In this document: in pieces, positions 33,110 through 46,119 of the stretch
Layout of the letters: each line of letters begins with the position of its first letter
How positions within the stretch are numbered: position 1 is the first letter of the stretch
The notes under the pieces: generated by a model
The model's input: only the letters and a program-made list of their open reading frames with translations
Told to the model about the DNA's origin: nothing
Databases searched by the model: none
Position numbers and translations under genes: made by a program
DNA from: Linyphia triangularis
Lineage: Eukaryota; Arthropoda; Arachnida; Araneae; Linyphiidae
Length of the DNA: 64,000 bases
Assembly (NCBI GenBank): GCA_963978545.1
Contig: OZ021732.1
Coordinates: 34,860,123 to 34,924,122, forward strand
Direction: 5' to 3'

Positions 33110-34337
33110 GAGCCCCAAAAAGGTATATCGGACACGTGTCGCAAAATTCTAATGCAAATGTGGAAGAAATAGTAAAAAGCATAATGACTTTAACGGAAAA
33201 TTATAATAATGTTGATCTCCAAAACCTAATGATCATCGAATGTGACGGAACAACTGTTAATATGGGGTGAAAGAGAAGAGTAATACGTTTGTTTGAAACA
33301 CAACTTGGATCACCTCTACATTGGAGCATTTGTTTGCTACATACCAATGAGCTCCCACTAAGGCATCTCATTCAGCAAGTCGATGGCCACACCAAAAAGG
33401 CCTCATTCCTACTCTGAACTTATTTGTTCTCGTTTAACAGAGTGTAAAAACAATGCAGTCGTCAAAATTTGACAAAATTGATACTACCCTCCCGCATTTG
33501 GATGCAAACGATATCGATAATCTAAGCAGTGATTAGAAATTCTTACATAGCATCTGCCTTGCCTTAAAAGATGGTAATTCCCCTCCCAATTTGGCGAAGA
33601 AAAATCCTGGTAAAATCAGTCATGCAAGCTGGCTAATAACGGCAAACCGCCTGTCACTATTATACATCGGTAGCGAAAATACAACCGATACGCTTCATAT
33701 AATCGTAAAGTTTGTAATGTTGGTTTATGCTTCAATGTGGTTCAAGATAAAAAAAAAAAAAAGTAATAATAATAAATAAAACCACAGTTCCTGGATAAGG
33801 CTTGACATATCTGGAAGATGATTGCTCTCTCAAGGACAGTTGCTTGACCATGTCTAATTTACAAATAAAGTAATTTCAAACAATGCATACTTTGACCACC
33901 TGGAAAATATACTAGTGGCAATGCTAACAGATACTCGAATCCATATCCAGGAGTAGCAGTAAGTCGAATCTTGAACATCAAAAATAAGAAATCCGAAGAT
34001 ATAAGCTTTTCCAATCCTCCCAAACTCAACTTTTTAATGCCGTTGATTACATTGATCTAATCGATACGACTGGTCAAAGTTCATTATAACAGTACCACCT
34101 CTTACAATGTATATAAAAGATAAAGTGTTGGAAGATATTTGGAATGAGTGCTTTCCTATAATACCATTTGAGAAGTTTCCCTGTGACACACATGCAGTCG
34201 AGAGATGTGTTAAACTCATATCTGAAGCTTCAATGAAAGTTTGTGGTGATGCTGCAAAAGATGGTTACATACCAGCTAATATTCAAGCAAGAAGAGAATT
34301 TCCAACGTATGATAATAAAAGGACAGTACTATTCTGA
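33110..34337 (+). pseudogene. Decayed multicopy transposase-type gene (unit B copy)
   Basis: Counterpart of 11700-13090 without the SINE. The TGA after VNMG is shared, so it was dead before duplication. The C-terminal block stays open at 34107-34337, including IIPFEKFPCDTHAVERCVK, where unit A has a +1 frameshift. The element runs from about 32460 to 34910. Confidence 0.6.
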
Positions 34338-35374
34338 AGACTAAACTGTATAATCATTAAGACTACTTTACTTTATAATATTCTCGTTTCTATATTTCTA
34401 AAAATTAATAAGTATTATACTAGTAAATATATTTTTTATTTTAATTATGCCTATTTTTTGTTTTTGCGATTTTTGAAATGTAAATAGGAGTAGCTAGATA
34501 TTGAGCAGCATTGACGATATTTTTATGTAGTTTCTAACTGACCCATTCTAATTACGCTGCTTTTCGTCGTTATTTTTACACTTTCAATACCAGAAGGGCG
34601 AGACTAGATATTGAGTAAAAATAGATTTCATTCTTTGTGCTTCCTAACTGACACATTAGGCAGCCCTTCCATGCTATGCCAATGCCGGTTTTTAAAAATA
34701 TTTTTAGTAATTGCTAAACAAATGGCTTAAAAGCGCATTTTTGTCTTTTTTTTAACCTTTTCAATGCTAAAGTTACACGGGTAGATATTGAACAAAATTG
34801 ACGAAATTTTGTGTGTATTCTAACTGATCCATTTGGCAACTTTTACGCACTATGCCAAAATCAATTTCGAAAAAAAAAATGAGAGGGGGGGGGGGGGCAG
34901 TTTTGGTCCATACTAACGTGTAGTTATTTGTATTATAGAAACATTTTAAGCATAGGCAAGTTAAACCTTCAAATGATAAAAAGACGAAACTAGTACATTT
35001 AAAAGTTCTAATCTTTAACTTCTGCTGTAAAATTTATATCGCACTACTAAAACAATTCCTTCTACGCTTTAAGAATGGTATTCATTTTATTGATATAAAA
35101 ATCTGGCCTTTTTTTTCCGAACAAAATTAATAGCTTATTAATCATATATCTAATTACACATTTAAATTCTGCGTGGAGGGAAGAGAACAACAATTTTGGT
35201 GGTTAAAAATATTCTATCCTACTATATAAATCAGTTGAAAAGTTTTCGAAATGATTTAAGAAAAATATTTTTTAATTGAATTTAAGCTGTAATTTTTAAC
35301 GAATTAAAACAACTTTTTTTTTATTAGATTGTCATTAAAAGCACAAAAACATTGAAAGACATTCATTTTATGCA

Positions 35375-35380
35375 TTTATT
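35375..35380 (-). terminator. Poly(A) signal of gene B
   Basis: AATAAA on the minus strand, 26 nt past the stop codon, conserved from unit A. Confidence 0.5.
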
Positions 35381-35406
35381 AGCTTGTGATTATTAGCATA
35401 TGATTA

Positions 35407-35627
35407 TTAGGAAAGAGGATACACTCTTTTCACTCTTCGGACGTCAATTTCTGTTAACGAAAACCTGATTCCAACTATACTTGTATCGATACCCTCTTCA
35501 AGTACATCGTAAGCTGACATGTTTTGTCCAGGAAGTTTCATTGGAAGATGCATAATGGAATAGTAGTCATAAGGTTCTAAATTCACCAAGTTTTCAGAAG
35601 TGTACTTTACGTACTGTGACTTTACAC
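35407..35627 (-). pseudogene. Gene B exon 8 equivalent, Met-turn SIMHL
   Basis: 221 nt, open to TAA. It contains YDYYSIMHL: Leu where most astacins have the zinc-binding Tyr and gene A has Phe. About eight residues differ from gene A. Acceptor TTTCAG is stronger than gene A's TTTTAG. Confidence 0.8.
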
Positions 35628-35982
35628 CTGAAAGACACAATTTGATTACATTAATTTTTGTTTTAAATTATTATGCTTTATTATAACACTTTAAGCAATT
35701 ATTTTTTAGCTAACTAAAATTAAGATAAGAACGTTAGACAAATTTAAAGAGCAAATAATATAAATTATAAGAATAAATACTAAAAACTCGGTGAATCAAA
35801 GCCATGATTTTCAGTTGTTGTAAAATTAAAAAGTAGATCAACACAATGCTAGAAATACAAAAGATTTTGTCATTTCCATGTGTAATTATTAGTTTGAAAT
35901 TTTTGCTATTATTGTTACATTTCGGATGTTGACCAAATACAAAGATGACTGCTGTATTCATATCAAGAAGACTGCCATTGTT

Positions 35983-36535
35983 ATTTTCAAAGTTGGGGGT
36001 CTGAAATTTAAATTGCTTTAAGGGTTCGATTCTAATTCTATAATCCCAAAAATCTTATTGTTTCAATAACACGCTAATCTCGACAGTATAATGTCTATTA
36101 ATTTACATTGCAATAATTGAAAACGACTATCCCATCGTAGAAAATGTATGTGACAGTGTTCACCAAGACGGTGGTGCAAGCCCTAGCAATAGCCTTAGCA
36201 AAAAACCAAACGCAACAGTACGAATGTCCTGAAAGACCTTAGCTCAATTGATGAAATTACAACTGAGGAGGTTTGCTAGTGAGTTGCTCTACTGATAAAA
36301 ATTAAAAACGTTATATTGGAGGTTTAAAGTAGTTAATGTGTAAAATCACGTGTATATATTTTATTTTATAAATGTAATTCACGAATTTAAGGTGCTCTTA
36401 ACTAATAAACGCCTCACACATTTGGGAAGAAAATCTTACAGGAAGTACATTAAAATCGTTCTTGATGGCTGTAGTCATGTCCAATAGACGAAAGCTTTTA
36501 CTGTAGGTTCCTTTATTAGGATACTTTTCTGATAA
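35983..36535. other. Extra intron segment in unit B related to older flank copies
   Basis: Present in intron 7 of gene B but not at the same place in gene A (about 14755). Its right part (36380-36530) resembles 7730-7850, 27950-28060 and 50285-50370, all upstream of relic zinc exons. It may be an ancestral intron segment lost from unit A, or captured DNA. Confidence 0.4.
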
Positions 36536-38760
36536 TCTCTCTATATATAAGGCAAAGCCCTCACTCACTCACTCATCACTAATTCTCCCACTTCCCACAT
36601 AGTCACAACTCTGAAAATCGGCACAAATATCAACAATGGTAAAAATAGAAAAAGTAAACTATTCCGATCTCGATTAACCCACTTTAAGGGGTCGAAAAGG
36701 GGTTAAACGTTCCAAACGGGGGACATTCGAAAATCCTACTTCCCACATAGTCACAACTCTGAAAATCGGCACAAATATCAACAATGGTAAAAATAGAAAA
36801 AGTAAACTATTCCGATCTCGATTAACCCACTTTAAGGGGTCGAAAAGGGGTTAAACGTTCCAAACGGGGGACATTCGAAAATCCTACTTCCCACATAGTC
36901 ACAACTCTGAAAATCGGCACAAATATCAACAATGGTAAAAATAGAAAAAGTAAACTATTCCGATCTCGATTAACCCACTTTAAGGGGTCGAAAAGGGGTT
37001 AAACGTTCCAAACGGGGGACATTCGAAAATCCTACTTCCCACATAGTCACAACTCTGAAAATCGGCACAAATATCAACAATGGTAAAAATAGAAAAAGTA
37101 AACTATTTCGATCTCGATTAACCCACTTTAAGGGGTCGAAAAGGGGATAAACGTTCCAAACGGGGGACATTCGAAAATCCTACTTCCCACATAGTCACAA
37201 CTCTGAAAATCGGCACAAATATCAACAATGATAAAAAAAGAAAAAGTAAACTATTCCGATCTCGATTAACCCACTTTAAGGGGTCGAAAAGGGGTTAAAC
37301 ATTCCAAACGGGGGACATTCGAAAATCCTACTTCCCACATAGTCACAACTCTGAAAATCGGCACAAATATCAACAATGGTAAAAATAGAAAAAGTAAACT
37401 ATTCCGATCTCGATTAACCCACTTTAAGGGGTCGAAAAGGGGTTAAACGTTCCAAACGGGGGACATTCGAAAATCCTACTTCCCACATAGTCACAACTCT
37501 GAAAATCGGCACAAATATAAACAATGATAAAAAAAGAAAAAGTAAACTATTCCGATCTCGATTAACCCACTTTAAGGGCTAGAAAAGGGGTTAAACGTTC
37601 CAAACGAGGAATATTCGAATGTCCTACTTCTCATTTCGTCACAACTCTAAAAATTGGTGAGAATATCAATAAAGACAAACGAAGAAAAAGTAAGTTATTC
37701 CGATCTCGATTAACCCACTTTAAGGGGTGGAACAGGGGTTAAACGTTCCAAACGAGGGATATTCGAATGTCCTACTTCCCCTTTCGTCACAACTCTGAAA
37801 TCTGGTGCAAGTATCAACAAAAACAAACGTATAAAAAGTAAGCTATTCCGATCTCTATTTACCCACTCTAAGAGGTCAAAAAGGGGTTAAACGTTCCAAA
37901 CAAGGGATATTCGAATGTACCACTTCCCATATGGTCACAACTCTAAAAATTGGTACAAATGTCAACAATGGTAAACATAGAAAAAGTAAGCTATTCCGAT
38001 CTCGATTAACCCACTTTAAGAGGTCAAAAAGGGGTTAAACGTTCCAAACGAGCGATATATTCGAATGTCCTACTTCTCATATTTTCACAATTCTGAAAAC
38101 TGGTGTGAATATCAATAATGACAAACGCAGAAAAAGTAAACTATTCCGATCTCGGGTGGATCAAGGGGTGGAAAAGGGGTTAAACGTTCCAAACGAGGAA
38201 TATTCGAATGTACCACTTCCCATATGGTCACAACTCGGAAATTTGGTACAAATGTCAAAAAAGATTAAACATAGAAAAAGTAAACTATTCTGTTCTCGAT
38301 TAACCAACTTTAAGGGGTCGAAAAGGGGTTAAATGTTCCAAACGAGGGATATCCGAATGTTCCTCTTCCAATGTAGTCATTTTTCTGATATTTTTTTGCA
38401 AATGTTAAAAAAATAAGTCATTCCAATATCGATTAACGAATTTTTAAGGGATGAAAAGACGACGCAACATTGAAACTATACGAGTATTAACTTAATGTAT
38501 AACTAACTTAATTCCAATACAGCTACTACTTTGAAATTTAGAACTAAGAGCAAACATAAACACAATAAACTATTCCAGTTTACTATTCACAATTATAAAT
38601 TTCGTTTAAAATGTCAACAAAGGAAAGTTCCTATTTTGATAAATCAATTTGTCGGGATCGAAATGGGAGCAAACGTCTGAAGTGTAGAATACATGAATGT
38701 ATTTTGATCGCTAAAATGCTAATGGTAAAATTTCGTAGCGCAGCACGGGTATTCAGCTAG
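36536..38760 (+). mobile_element. Non-autonomous Helitron, private to unit B
   Basis: 2225 bp with a 5' end TCTCTCTATATATAAGGC and a 3' end GCGCAGCACGGGTATTCAGCTAG, cut here as GGGTATTCAGCTAG, ending in CTAG. It is inserted between A and T, as Helitrons are, and makes no target duplication. About 80% of it is a 148-bp tandem array. No Rep/helicase coding region. Confidence 0.7.
36591..38400. repeat. 148-bp tandem array inside the Helitron
   Basis: About 12 copies. The block CTTCCCACATAGTCACAACT starts at 36591, 36739, 36887, 37035, 37183, 37331 and 37479, exactly 148 bp apart; later diverged copies start near 37627, 37775, 37923, 38073, 38215 and 38363. The first seven are almost identical and the rest increasingly degenerate, so the array grew at its 5' side. 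The open frames here (36970-37170, 38105-38332) are repeat translation. Confidence 0.9.
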
Positions 38761-38862
38761 TTACAATTATATGTTTATAGTTACCATGTATTATATTTAT
38801 TTTTATCAAAGACATTTTTTTAATGTATTTAAAAATGCTCCTGTATAACTTTCCTACCTTAC

Positions 38863-39035
38863 CTTCACTAATATTCTCAGGTATTAACTTGATGTATTCA
38901 TCCCTATCAATTCTATCATTCTCGTGTCCCATTCCTAAGGTGTGCTGTAATTCGTGTGAGAATGTACCACTATCGAATGTCTGAGGCAAAGAAATTACCT
39001 GAGGTCCACCAACATTGCCGAAATTTGTAAAATAC
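38863..39035 (-). pseudogene. Gene B exon 7 equivalent, zinc-binding
   Basis: 173 nt, open, with HELQHTLGMGHENDRIDRD. All zinc ligands and the catalytic Glu are kept. Fourteen bases differ from gene A, nine of them changing eight residues, including Ile to Met and His to Asn inside the signature. No Cys. Confidence 0.8.
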
Positions 39036-40234
39036 CTGTAAATAATTTTAATATTAATTTCAAGTTTATTTTATCTAAAATTATTAACATATTAGAAAAT
39101 AATATACAATTTTGTCAATTGTATTGATTTCAGATTAAAAAAAAGTATTAGTTTCACATTTAAAAAAAAAAAAAATGCTTGATTTCTAAAAAAAATAAAT
39201 AAGTGATCGTTTCTCATACAATTATCATATATTTATATAAAACTATTTTGTATGGGGAGACACGCTTTTTTTTTCTTTTTTTTTTCTTTCTTTCTTTTTC
39301 TCATTTTCTAAAAACTTCAATACAAGCAACTATTTTTACTGCTTGAATCGATTTAAATTACTTCAGATATCTTAAGTAATAAAACTTTCTCACCATATAT
39401 AGTACACAAAAATTAAATATGAGCAAAAATACGTTCATGAATAGTTTGAATATTGTAATTTAACTGGAGGAACAATTGGTTACAAGATTCTAATTTGTTT
39501 TAGTTTTAATTTTAAGCACATCCTTTTAACACAGCATTAATACATATTCGGTGATATTTCAACATCCAAGCGTCAGAATCGAAGAAAAAAAATCTCGAGG
39601 TTTCTGAATCAATTGAAAAGTTTAAAAAATAAGATTTTTATTTATGCTTTTTCAAAACTTTTTTATCAATTAAAAACAAATACTTAAACAACAGTTAAAT
39701 CTAAATAATACATCATAATTATATATTTTCTTTATCAAACTACTATGTCAAGTAAAAAGTAAAAGAATCAGTTCTTCATTTTTGCTGCCCCTCAAAAAAA
39801 AAAGTTTCTGAAGTGATAAAAAAAGGAGCTTTAAAGTAAAAACAAGCGTTCTGAAAAAAAAATCGTTAAGGAATGAAAAATAATTTAAGAGTGTTCTATG
39901 GATTCTGAGAGGACTAACAAACCAAATAAAAATAATTATTATAATTATTATTTTTTGTTTTGAAAATACATATTTAACAGTTGCTAAAATATTTTATTGA
40001 TAGTATTAAGACAACGCGTTAGTTAAATTGTTTAAGTAGTTAATAAAATGTTTAGGTAGTTGTTTCTTAAAGTAAAAACCTAATTTTAATTATTACTTTT
40101 CCTCTTACTTAAATGAAAATTAATGCATTTTAACAAAATAATAAATATTGCTTAACACATTTCTACTAATTGAAACTATGCTACGTTGCATTTTTTAAAT
40201 TTTTATTCTATGTAAATATTTTCTTTCTACTAAC

Positions 40235-40361
40235 CCACTTCCACCAAATATAAATACATAATCAACATCTTCATCTTTGTAAGGCTGAAAGACAACATTT
40301 TTTCCAAGCAATTGGTTATTATGCTGTAGTACATTAAATATATGGTGTGCCTGATCATCAC
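40235..40361 (-). pseudogene. Gene B exon 6 equivalent, identical to gene A
   Basis: 127 nt, base for base the same as 16945-17071, including both splice sites. This contrasts with the 14 differences in the next exon. Confidence 0.8.
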
Positions 40362-40559
40362 CTGTAAATAAAAATCGTGCAAAAAAACTATTTAAATGTG
40401 TTGACTCAAATTAATTTCAAATATAATTTTTTTTTACTTCAAATGCTACTATAGAAACGTTGTTAGATCTAATTTTAATTTTCTTAACTTAGTACATTTT
40501 TTTAAGTACTACATTTGTTTAAATTGTTTTTAAAGTAATTTTTAATTTAAAAAACAAAA

Positions 40560-41045
40560 CAAAAAAAAAGAACATTTTATTTTTAATAAACTAATTATGA
40601 TGTAAAGTGGCAGTTTTTATACAGAGGAATTTTTTAAATAAGCAAGGCTTGATATTGTAGGCATATTATTTCATATTTAGTTACATGACTTGTTGATTTC
40701 AAAAACCTTTATAAAAGGTGAACATTTAAGAGGAATAAAATATACATGGAAAATTTAACTATTTTAATTTTGTTTATTTTAAGAATGAAATACTATTAGG
40801 TCTCACTGTGTAAAATCTATTAATAGCCAATGTGTCTATAAAAATGCATGTGATAGAATCCGAAAAATGGTTTGTTTTGTGTTTGTAGTATAGAGTATTT
40901 AAAATTCCACGCATGTCTATCTATTTTTGTCTCTCCTTTCTATCTCAGAAAGGTTTTTGTAGTTAAGTCATTTAACATTCAGGGATTGCTTTTCGAAAGG
41001 AACTTTTTTAAAAGTGTTTAACTTTTTTTTTTATGAATGCAAGAG
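40560..41045. other. Unassigned segment present only in unit B intron 5
   Basis: About 480 bp between LINE-free AT-rich flanks; unit A has a short (TA)n at this place (17262-17281). No inverted ends or target duplication recognised. Insertion in B or deletion in A. Confidence 0.4.
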
Positions 41046-41627
41046 TATCACAATTTTTAGGGCTAATAAATAACCTTTTATTAAACTTGTAGTAATGATC
41101 AAGACCATGAGCAAATGACAATGAGTTTCATAGATTAAATTTCGGCTTTAATTTTTTTCATAAGTATTAATAAGATTAAAATATTTATTTACTGAATTGA
41201 TGGTAGTTGAATGATTTGAGTTTATGAAAAAGACAAAACATCAACGATTTTTAAAAAAAATTAAATTAAAGACAACATATTTCCTTTTTTATTAAAGAAA
41301 AATATATGTAACGTTCTTGGAAACCCAACGAACATTCATAGAAAAATATAGTAATAAAAGTTTTCTAAATATTTCTATATTTTTTTATTGTGTTTTTTCC
41401 CACTATTAATACTCAAAATCTTTTAAATTCTCAATAAAATATATTTTTTTAGTGTTTTTTCTTGGTATGCTATTGATATATATTTTCTAGATATACTATC
41501 ATTATAGCATCTAGGTCAACAAGTAGTATACAATTCTGAGTTCTATCTTTTTCAGTCATTACAGTAAACTCAGTCCCATTTTAACTCATAGTTATTTAAA
41601 ACATAATTCAATTTTAGGTAAAATGTA

Positions 41628-42092
41628 GCCCATCAAAAACAACTCTATAAAAAAGGCTCCAAGTTCTTCATATAATAACTAGGACCGTGAAAAGTATTGA
41701 GATCTAAAGTAAGTCAAGTTTAACTTAGTTGTAAATTACGAGCAATGAAAATTAGTAAAATTTTCTCCTCGAAGTGAAAATTCTCCTTACACACACCTAA
41801 ATACCCAGCTACAAGAATGCTTGTGACACTTGACCATTGTGCATCCTCGATCACTTGTTGACTGTGTTGCAGCTACCGCGCGTAATGGCCAAGTCGCACA
41901 AGCATTTTTGTAGCTGGATATTTAAGCGTATGTGAGGGGAATTTTGACTTTGACAAGAACATTTTACTAATTTTCCTTGCTTGTATTTTAAAACAACATT
42001 AAACCTGACTTTACTTTAGATATCAATACTTTCACAGCCATAGTTATTATATGAAGAACTTGGCTCCTTTTTGCAGAGATGTTTTTGATGGG
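41628..42092. repeat. Long fold-back in intron 5, unit B
   Basis: Copy of 17851-18318 with the same arm design; the arms have diverged slightly and independently. Confidence 0.65.
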
Positions 42093-42634
42093 ATTTCACT
42101 TCTTTTTTTAGGGTACTAAATTTAAATTTATTACTTATTTATACAGCGATACCTAGTATTAAAATGTTTAGTATACATAATTTTAAAACTTGCCAAAAAA
42201 CGTACCGGGGTTAAAAGGATTAAGTATCACCTTTTTTGGTTACTTACTTATTATACAGTCGACAGTTGACGAATTTCTTTTTGGAGGCTAACTGCGAGCG
42301 CTCTATATGATTAGTCGACTGCTTTATCCTTTTAATTTAATTAATTATTTGGTAAGTTTGGTAAAGTTAAAAAAAATAAAATATTTCGTCACAATGTCCA
42401 ATTAACGGAGAAGTACCCGAGATTTTTCTAAGAAAGTTTCAATTTACTTAACCACAGCCTATGACGTATTTATGCATTCAATGTGAATGATGAGAATATA
42501 AAATTATTTTAAATTGTTTATTGAGATATGCAAAAAAAGTTTGCAAAGGAAAAAAATTAACATTTGTGATCATTTCGTAGGCGATAATATCGCCAGTGGT
42601 CGATTTTATAATGCCAAGTACCCATTTTTATTTT

Positions 42635-42683
42635 CAATTACCCACATAGGGTAATGAAAGTATAGCATTCGGTCAAAAATTAT

Positions 42684-42719
<36 letters not shown>

Positions 42720-43195
42720 TTTATCCACGTTTTGGAACATCCTGATTTCAAAAACATGATCTAGAAAAAATATATGTCTGTGTGTATGTGGTCAGCATAA
42801 CTCCCGAACAAACTGACTTACGATGCTCCAAATAGGTATGCGGGTTGCTGGTGGAAGTGGGACCGTCAAAATCGCGCATGCGCATGAGGTAGCTGCAATT
42901 GAAAAATTCACGTTTTTCAATAATAGCTAAAAAATGGCTCTAACGATTTTTATAAAAATCTCTGTGCTAGCGCCACTTAAATTGTTCTAAACATCCCCAC
43001 CTCCAAAATTGAAGTAAAAATGCTTTAGTGACGCATAAAGTGGACAAACGAATGCCTTCAATGCAGAGTTCTTTTTCCTCGAGCATATCTCATCAACTAT
43101 CGTTTTTCTTCTCTCCTCAATTTCACTTATAATAAAGGATAATATAATGATTATCGAAAAGTATATCACCAAAATCTCCAATTTAGCGAAGTTTT
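42635..43195 (+). repeat. Dispersed repeat R1, unit B, forward copy
   Basis: Counterpart of 18866-19430 with a long T tract (about 42686-42717). Confidence 0.55.
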
Positions 43196-44311
43196 TTTTT
43201 TCTTTTTTTTTTTTTCTAACGTCCATACAAGAATTATATTAAAAATATCGCCATACTGGCTATTTTTTCTAAATGAATGAGGAAAATATAATAAAGGTAA
43301 ATGACACAAATACACGTCGCATTATAACCTAATTGAAAGTTGTACTATGTTTCACTCCCCTTGTTTACTATGTTTTTATTTTAGAGGCTTTGCGGCGAGT
43401 GATGAGTTTCTCCTCTATTTATATATGCTAGTAGCTACTAGTGATCTAAGTTTTATAATTTTAGCTCTAATAGAAATCAATTAGAATTGATATTTAATTT
43501 TTTCAAACAATGCCTCCTTTTAGGGATTCCAAGGGGAAAATATCCTCATTTTGCTCTTCCTTTGTATACATATTATCCTTACAAGCATACCAAATTTCAT
43601 AGTTCTAGCTCTACTAGAAGTACCTTAGTAATTTGATGATCAGCGAGTTAGTTTGTTTGGTGGATCTCAAAATATGTCGTTTTCTGCCGTTTTCTTATTT
43701 AATAATGTCAACCACCAATATAATTGGAGACTTGAAAATTAGGGGTCTTACTAAAGTGGTTAACAGCTGCTCGTAAAAAATGTCAGCTCTCAAGCATACT
43801 GTAATACGCAGATATGAGAGGTGAAAATACTGCTGAGTGGAATCCGATAAAAGATGCCTGGCAGTGAACTTGGCGGGTGCACTCTCTTGCCCCTAGATGC
43901 TTGTAACTAAACTCAATACACTTGAATAACGGAATTTTTTCTTATTAGCAGTAACAGTTACGCAGATCCAATTCAAAATCATGTATACTACAACTCCCTT
44001 ATCTAATTTGCCTTGGTTTATGTTGAAGTACATATTTCTGTACAAACTATATAAACATAATTCTTAACCTTTGGAGATGATAACTTGATAATGAACTGCA
44101 AAATTAAATACCTTATCATAAGCTTAAGTATAGACAGAATTTGCAATTAACTTTAGATATTGAAACCAATTTTTTTCTTCAAATAATACTTAAAATTAGA
44201 ACAAGCTTAGGCTAAGTGTTAAAAAATGAATTGAATCTAAGCATCATGATTGACAATGCATTAAAATATGCTACGTTACATTCAAGTAGAATAAAAAATA
44301 AGATTACTTAC

Positions 44312-44405
44312 TAAATGTTTTCGACACATAATAAGGGACAGTTCCATTATTCCATGTTTTAAATTCTATCTTTAAATGTGCATTAAGATCATGAATCTGA
44401 TCAGG
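44312..44405 (-). pseudogene. Gene B exon 5 equivalent
   Basis: 94 nt, intact frame, acceptor TTTGCAG, donor GTAAGTAA. Compared with gene A, Lys to Gln and Asn to His near the start and one silent change. WNNGTVPYY is kept. Confidence 0.75.
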
Positions 44406-45604
44406 CTGCAAAAATATAAAATAAATTATTCAACTAAATACAATTGGTTTATTATTATTATTTTTTTCATATTGTATCAATAGAGCCTAGCAACTGACTA
44501 AAATTTTTAATATAGAAAATCATCGATTGTTACAACACCAATTTTTGCGAAATGTACTCTCAAAATGAAATAACACAATGCATAATAGGTTGGATCGAGA
44601 AACATAAATTTGGAAATCGAAAAAGTAATATTGCGGAAAAGTTGTCTCTTGACATCTATAACAAGTATGCAAAATCTTACCAAAATAAAAAAAAATATCT
44701 TCTGATGCCACCACGGACATGAAGTTTCGAAAAAAGTGTTAAATTCGATAATTAATTAGTTAATTTTAAAGATTTAAAAAATTTTGAAGGTGGAAACGTC
44801 ATGTTGCGAAAAAGGTTGGTCTAAGGTACTGTATTAAGTACAAAAAATTTCAGTTCAATAAAGTAACAGCTTCCATCGCCACAAGGGTTGTAAAAATACC
44901 AAAAATTTGAATGGGGAAAAAATGCATCATATTTATCCAGACATTACTTGGATCTTTTCTCTTGGATGTAATTCAACTGTTTAGCTACATTCAATTTAAC
45001 TACAATTTAAATATCTAAACTAATGTGCAATGTACTTAGCGCTAAAATTTAATAGATCTGATGTCTTCGGTTTTGGTCTTTCTATTCTTCATAATTTTGC
45101 TGTCTGACATGAGCCCGTTCATCGATAACCATGCATAGCATTAGATTTCCTGGATGATTAAATTATATACATTCCTTTGATTGTGCATTCATTATCAAGT
45201 ATCTTGGAAAAAGTATGCCATCCCAAACATGAATGCAGTCGTTTTTTCATGATAACTTGATTTTGATTCAAAACCAAATGCGCTCATACACTTTTAATAT
45301 GAATCTACTAAAAAAAGGGCCGATGTTGGTGTTTTGTGTTTCGACATAAAAGTGGAGAACTTAATTAACCATGGTTATCCATATTGAATGTGACAATTTC
45401 CCGTTTTCACTTTTTGACAAATCTACACAGAAAAGACCAGTGCTAATCACTTGGCACATTTCTATATAATATTTTTTATCAATACTACGATCTTTTACAC
45501 TGACAGTCATGAATAGAAGTTCGCATGTATTTTCTTGAACTGTTAAACTGGTAGTTACTCACAGACAGTTTTCCAGACCTTGGTCATTATGGCCAGAATA
45601 TGTC

Positions 45605-46117
45605 ATTGGCGGATCCAGCGAGGGGCGGAGGGGGCGATTGCCCCCTCCGTTATTCATGGACCGCTCACGTTTTAACGTGCACTGCTCTCAGGCTTCGGAG
45701 GAAATCAATCAAGACTTAACGAATCGGCACTGAACATTTTTTATATAAATGCTCTCATCCAAAAAAAATGGGAATGAAAGAGCGGAGGAGGAAGCAAGAC
45801 AACAAAGCAAATTATAGTTTGAAAAAATTCAATGGGTATATGTATTCGTTACTAGTGTTCTGTCTATTATATTTAAGAATAATTTATCCTGAATAAAATA
45901 GTTGTAAACAACTCTAATTTATAGTCATAATTTCAAACGTAGCCAGCCATAGCGTCGTCTTTATTTTATTGAAAATTATTCCCTCATTGTAACACATTCT
46001 GTATAATCAAAGTTAAGTTATTCCATGATATAGTAATGCAACAAGAGCAACAAAATTTACCTAAGCTATTCAACAGTCACCGTCCCCTATGTAATAAAAC
46101 TCTGGATTCGCCCTTGG
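45605..46117. mobile_element. hAT-type MITE, private to unit B
   Basis: 513 bp with ends ATTGGCGGATCCAG and CTGGATTCGCCCTTGG (inverted, imperfect). It is flanked by 8-bp repeats AATATGTC (45597-45604) and AATATGTG (46118-46125). Unit A has one AATATGTG at the empty site near 21828. It is nested in the long-TIR transposon. Confidence 0.75.
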
Positions 46118-46119
46118 AA

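Noticed and set aside
36591..38400. CRISPR array
   Set aside because: Contiguous 148-bp tandem units without variable spacers, inside a Helitron in a eukaryotic genome.
40560..41045. Named transposon in unit B intron 5
   Set aside because: No inverted ends, target duplication or tail could be found, so it is left unassigned.
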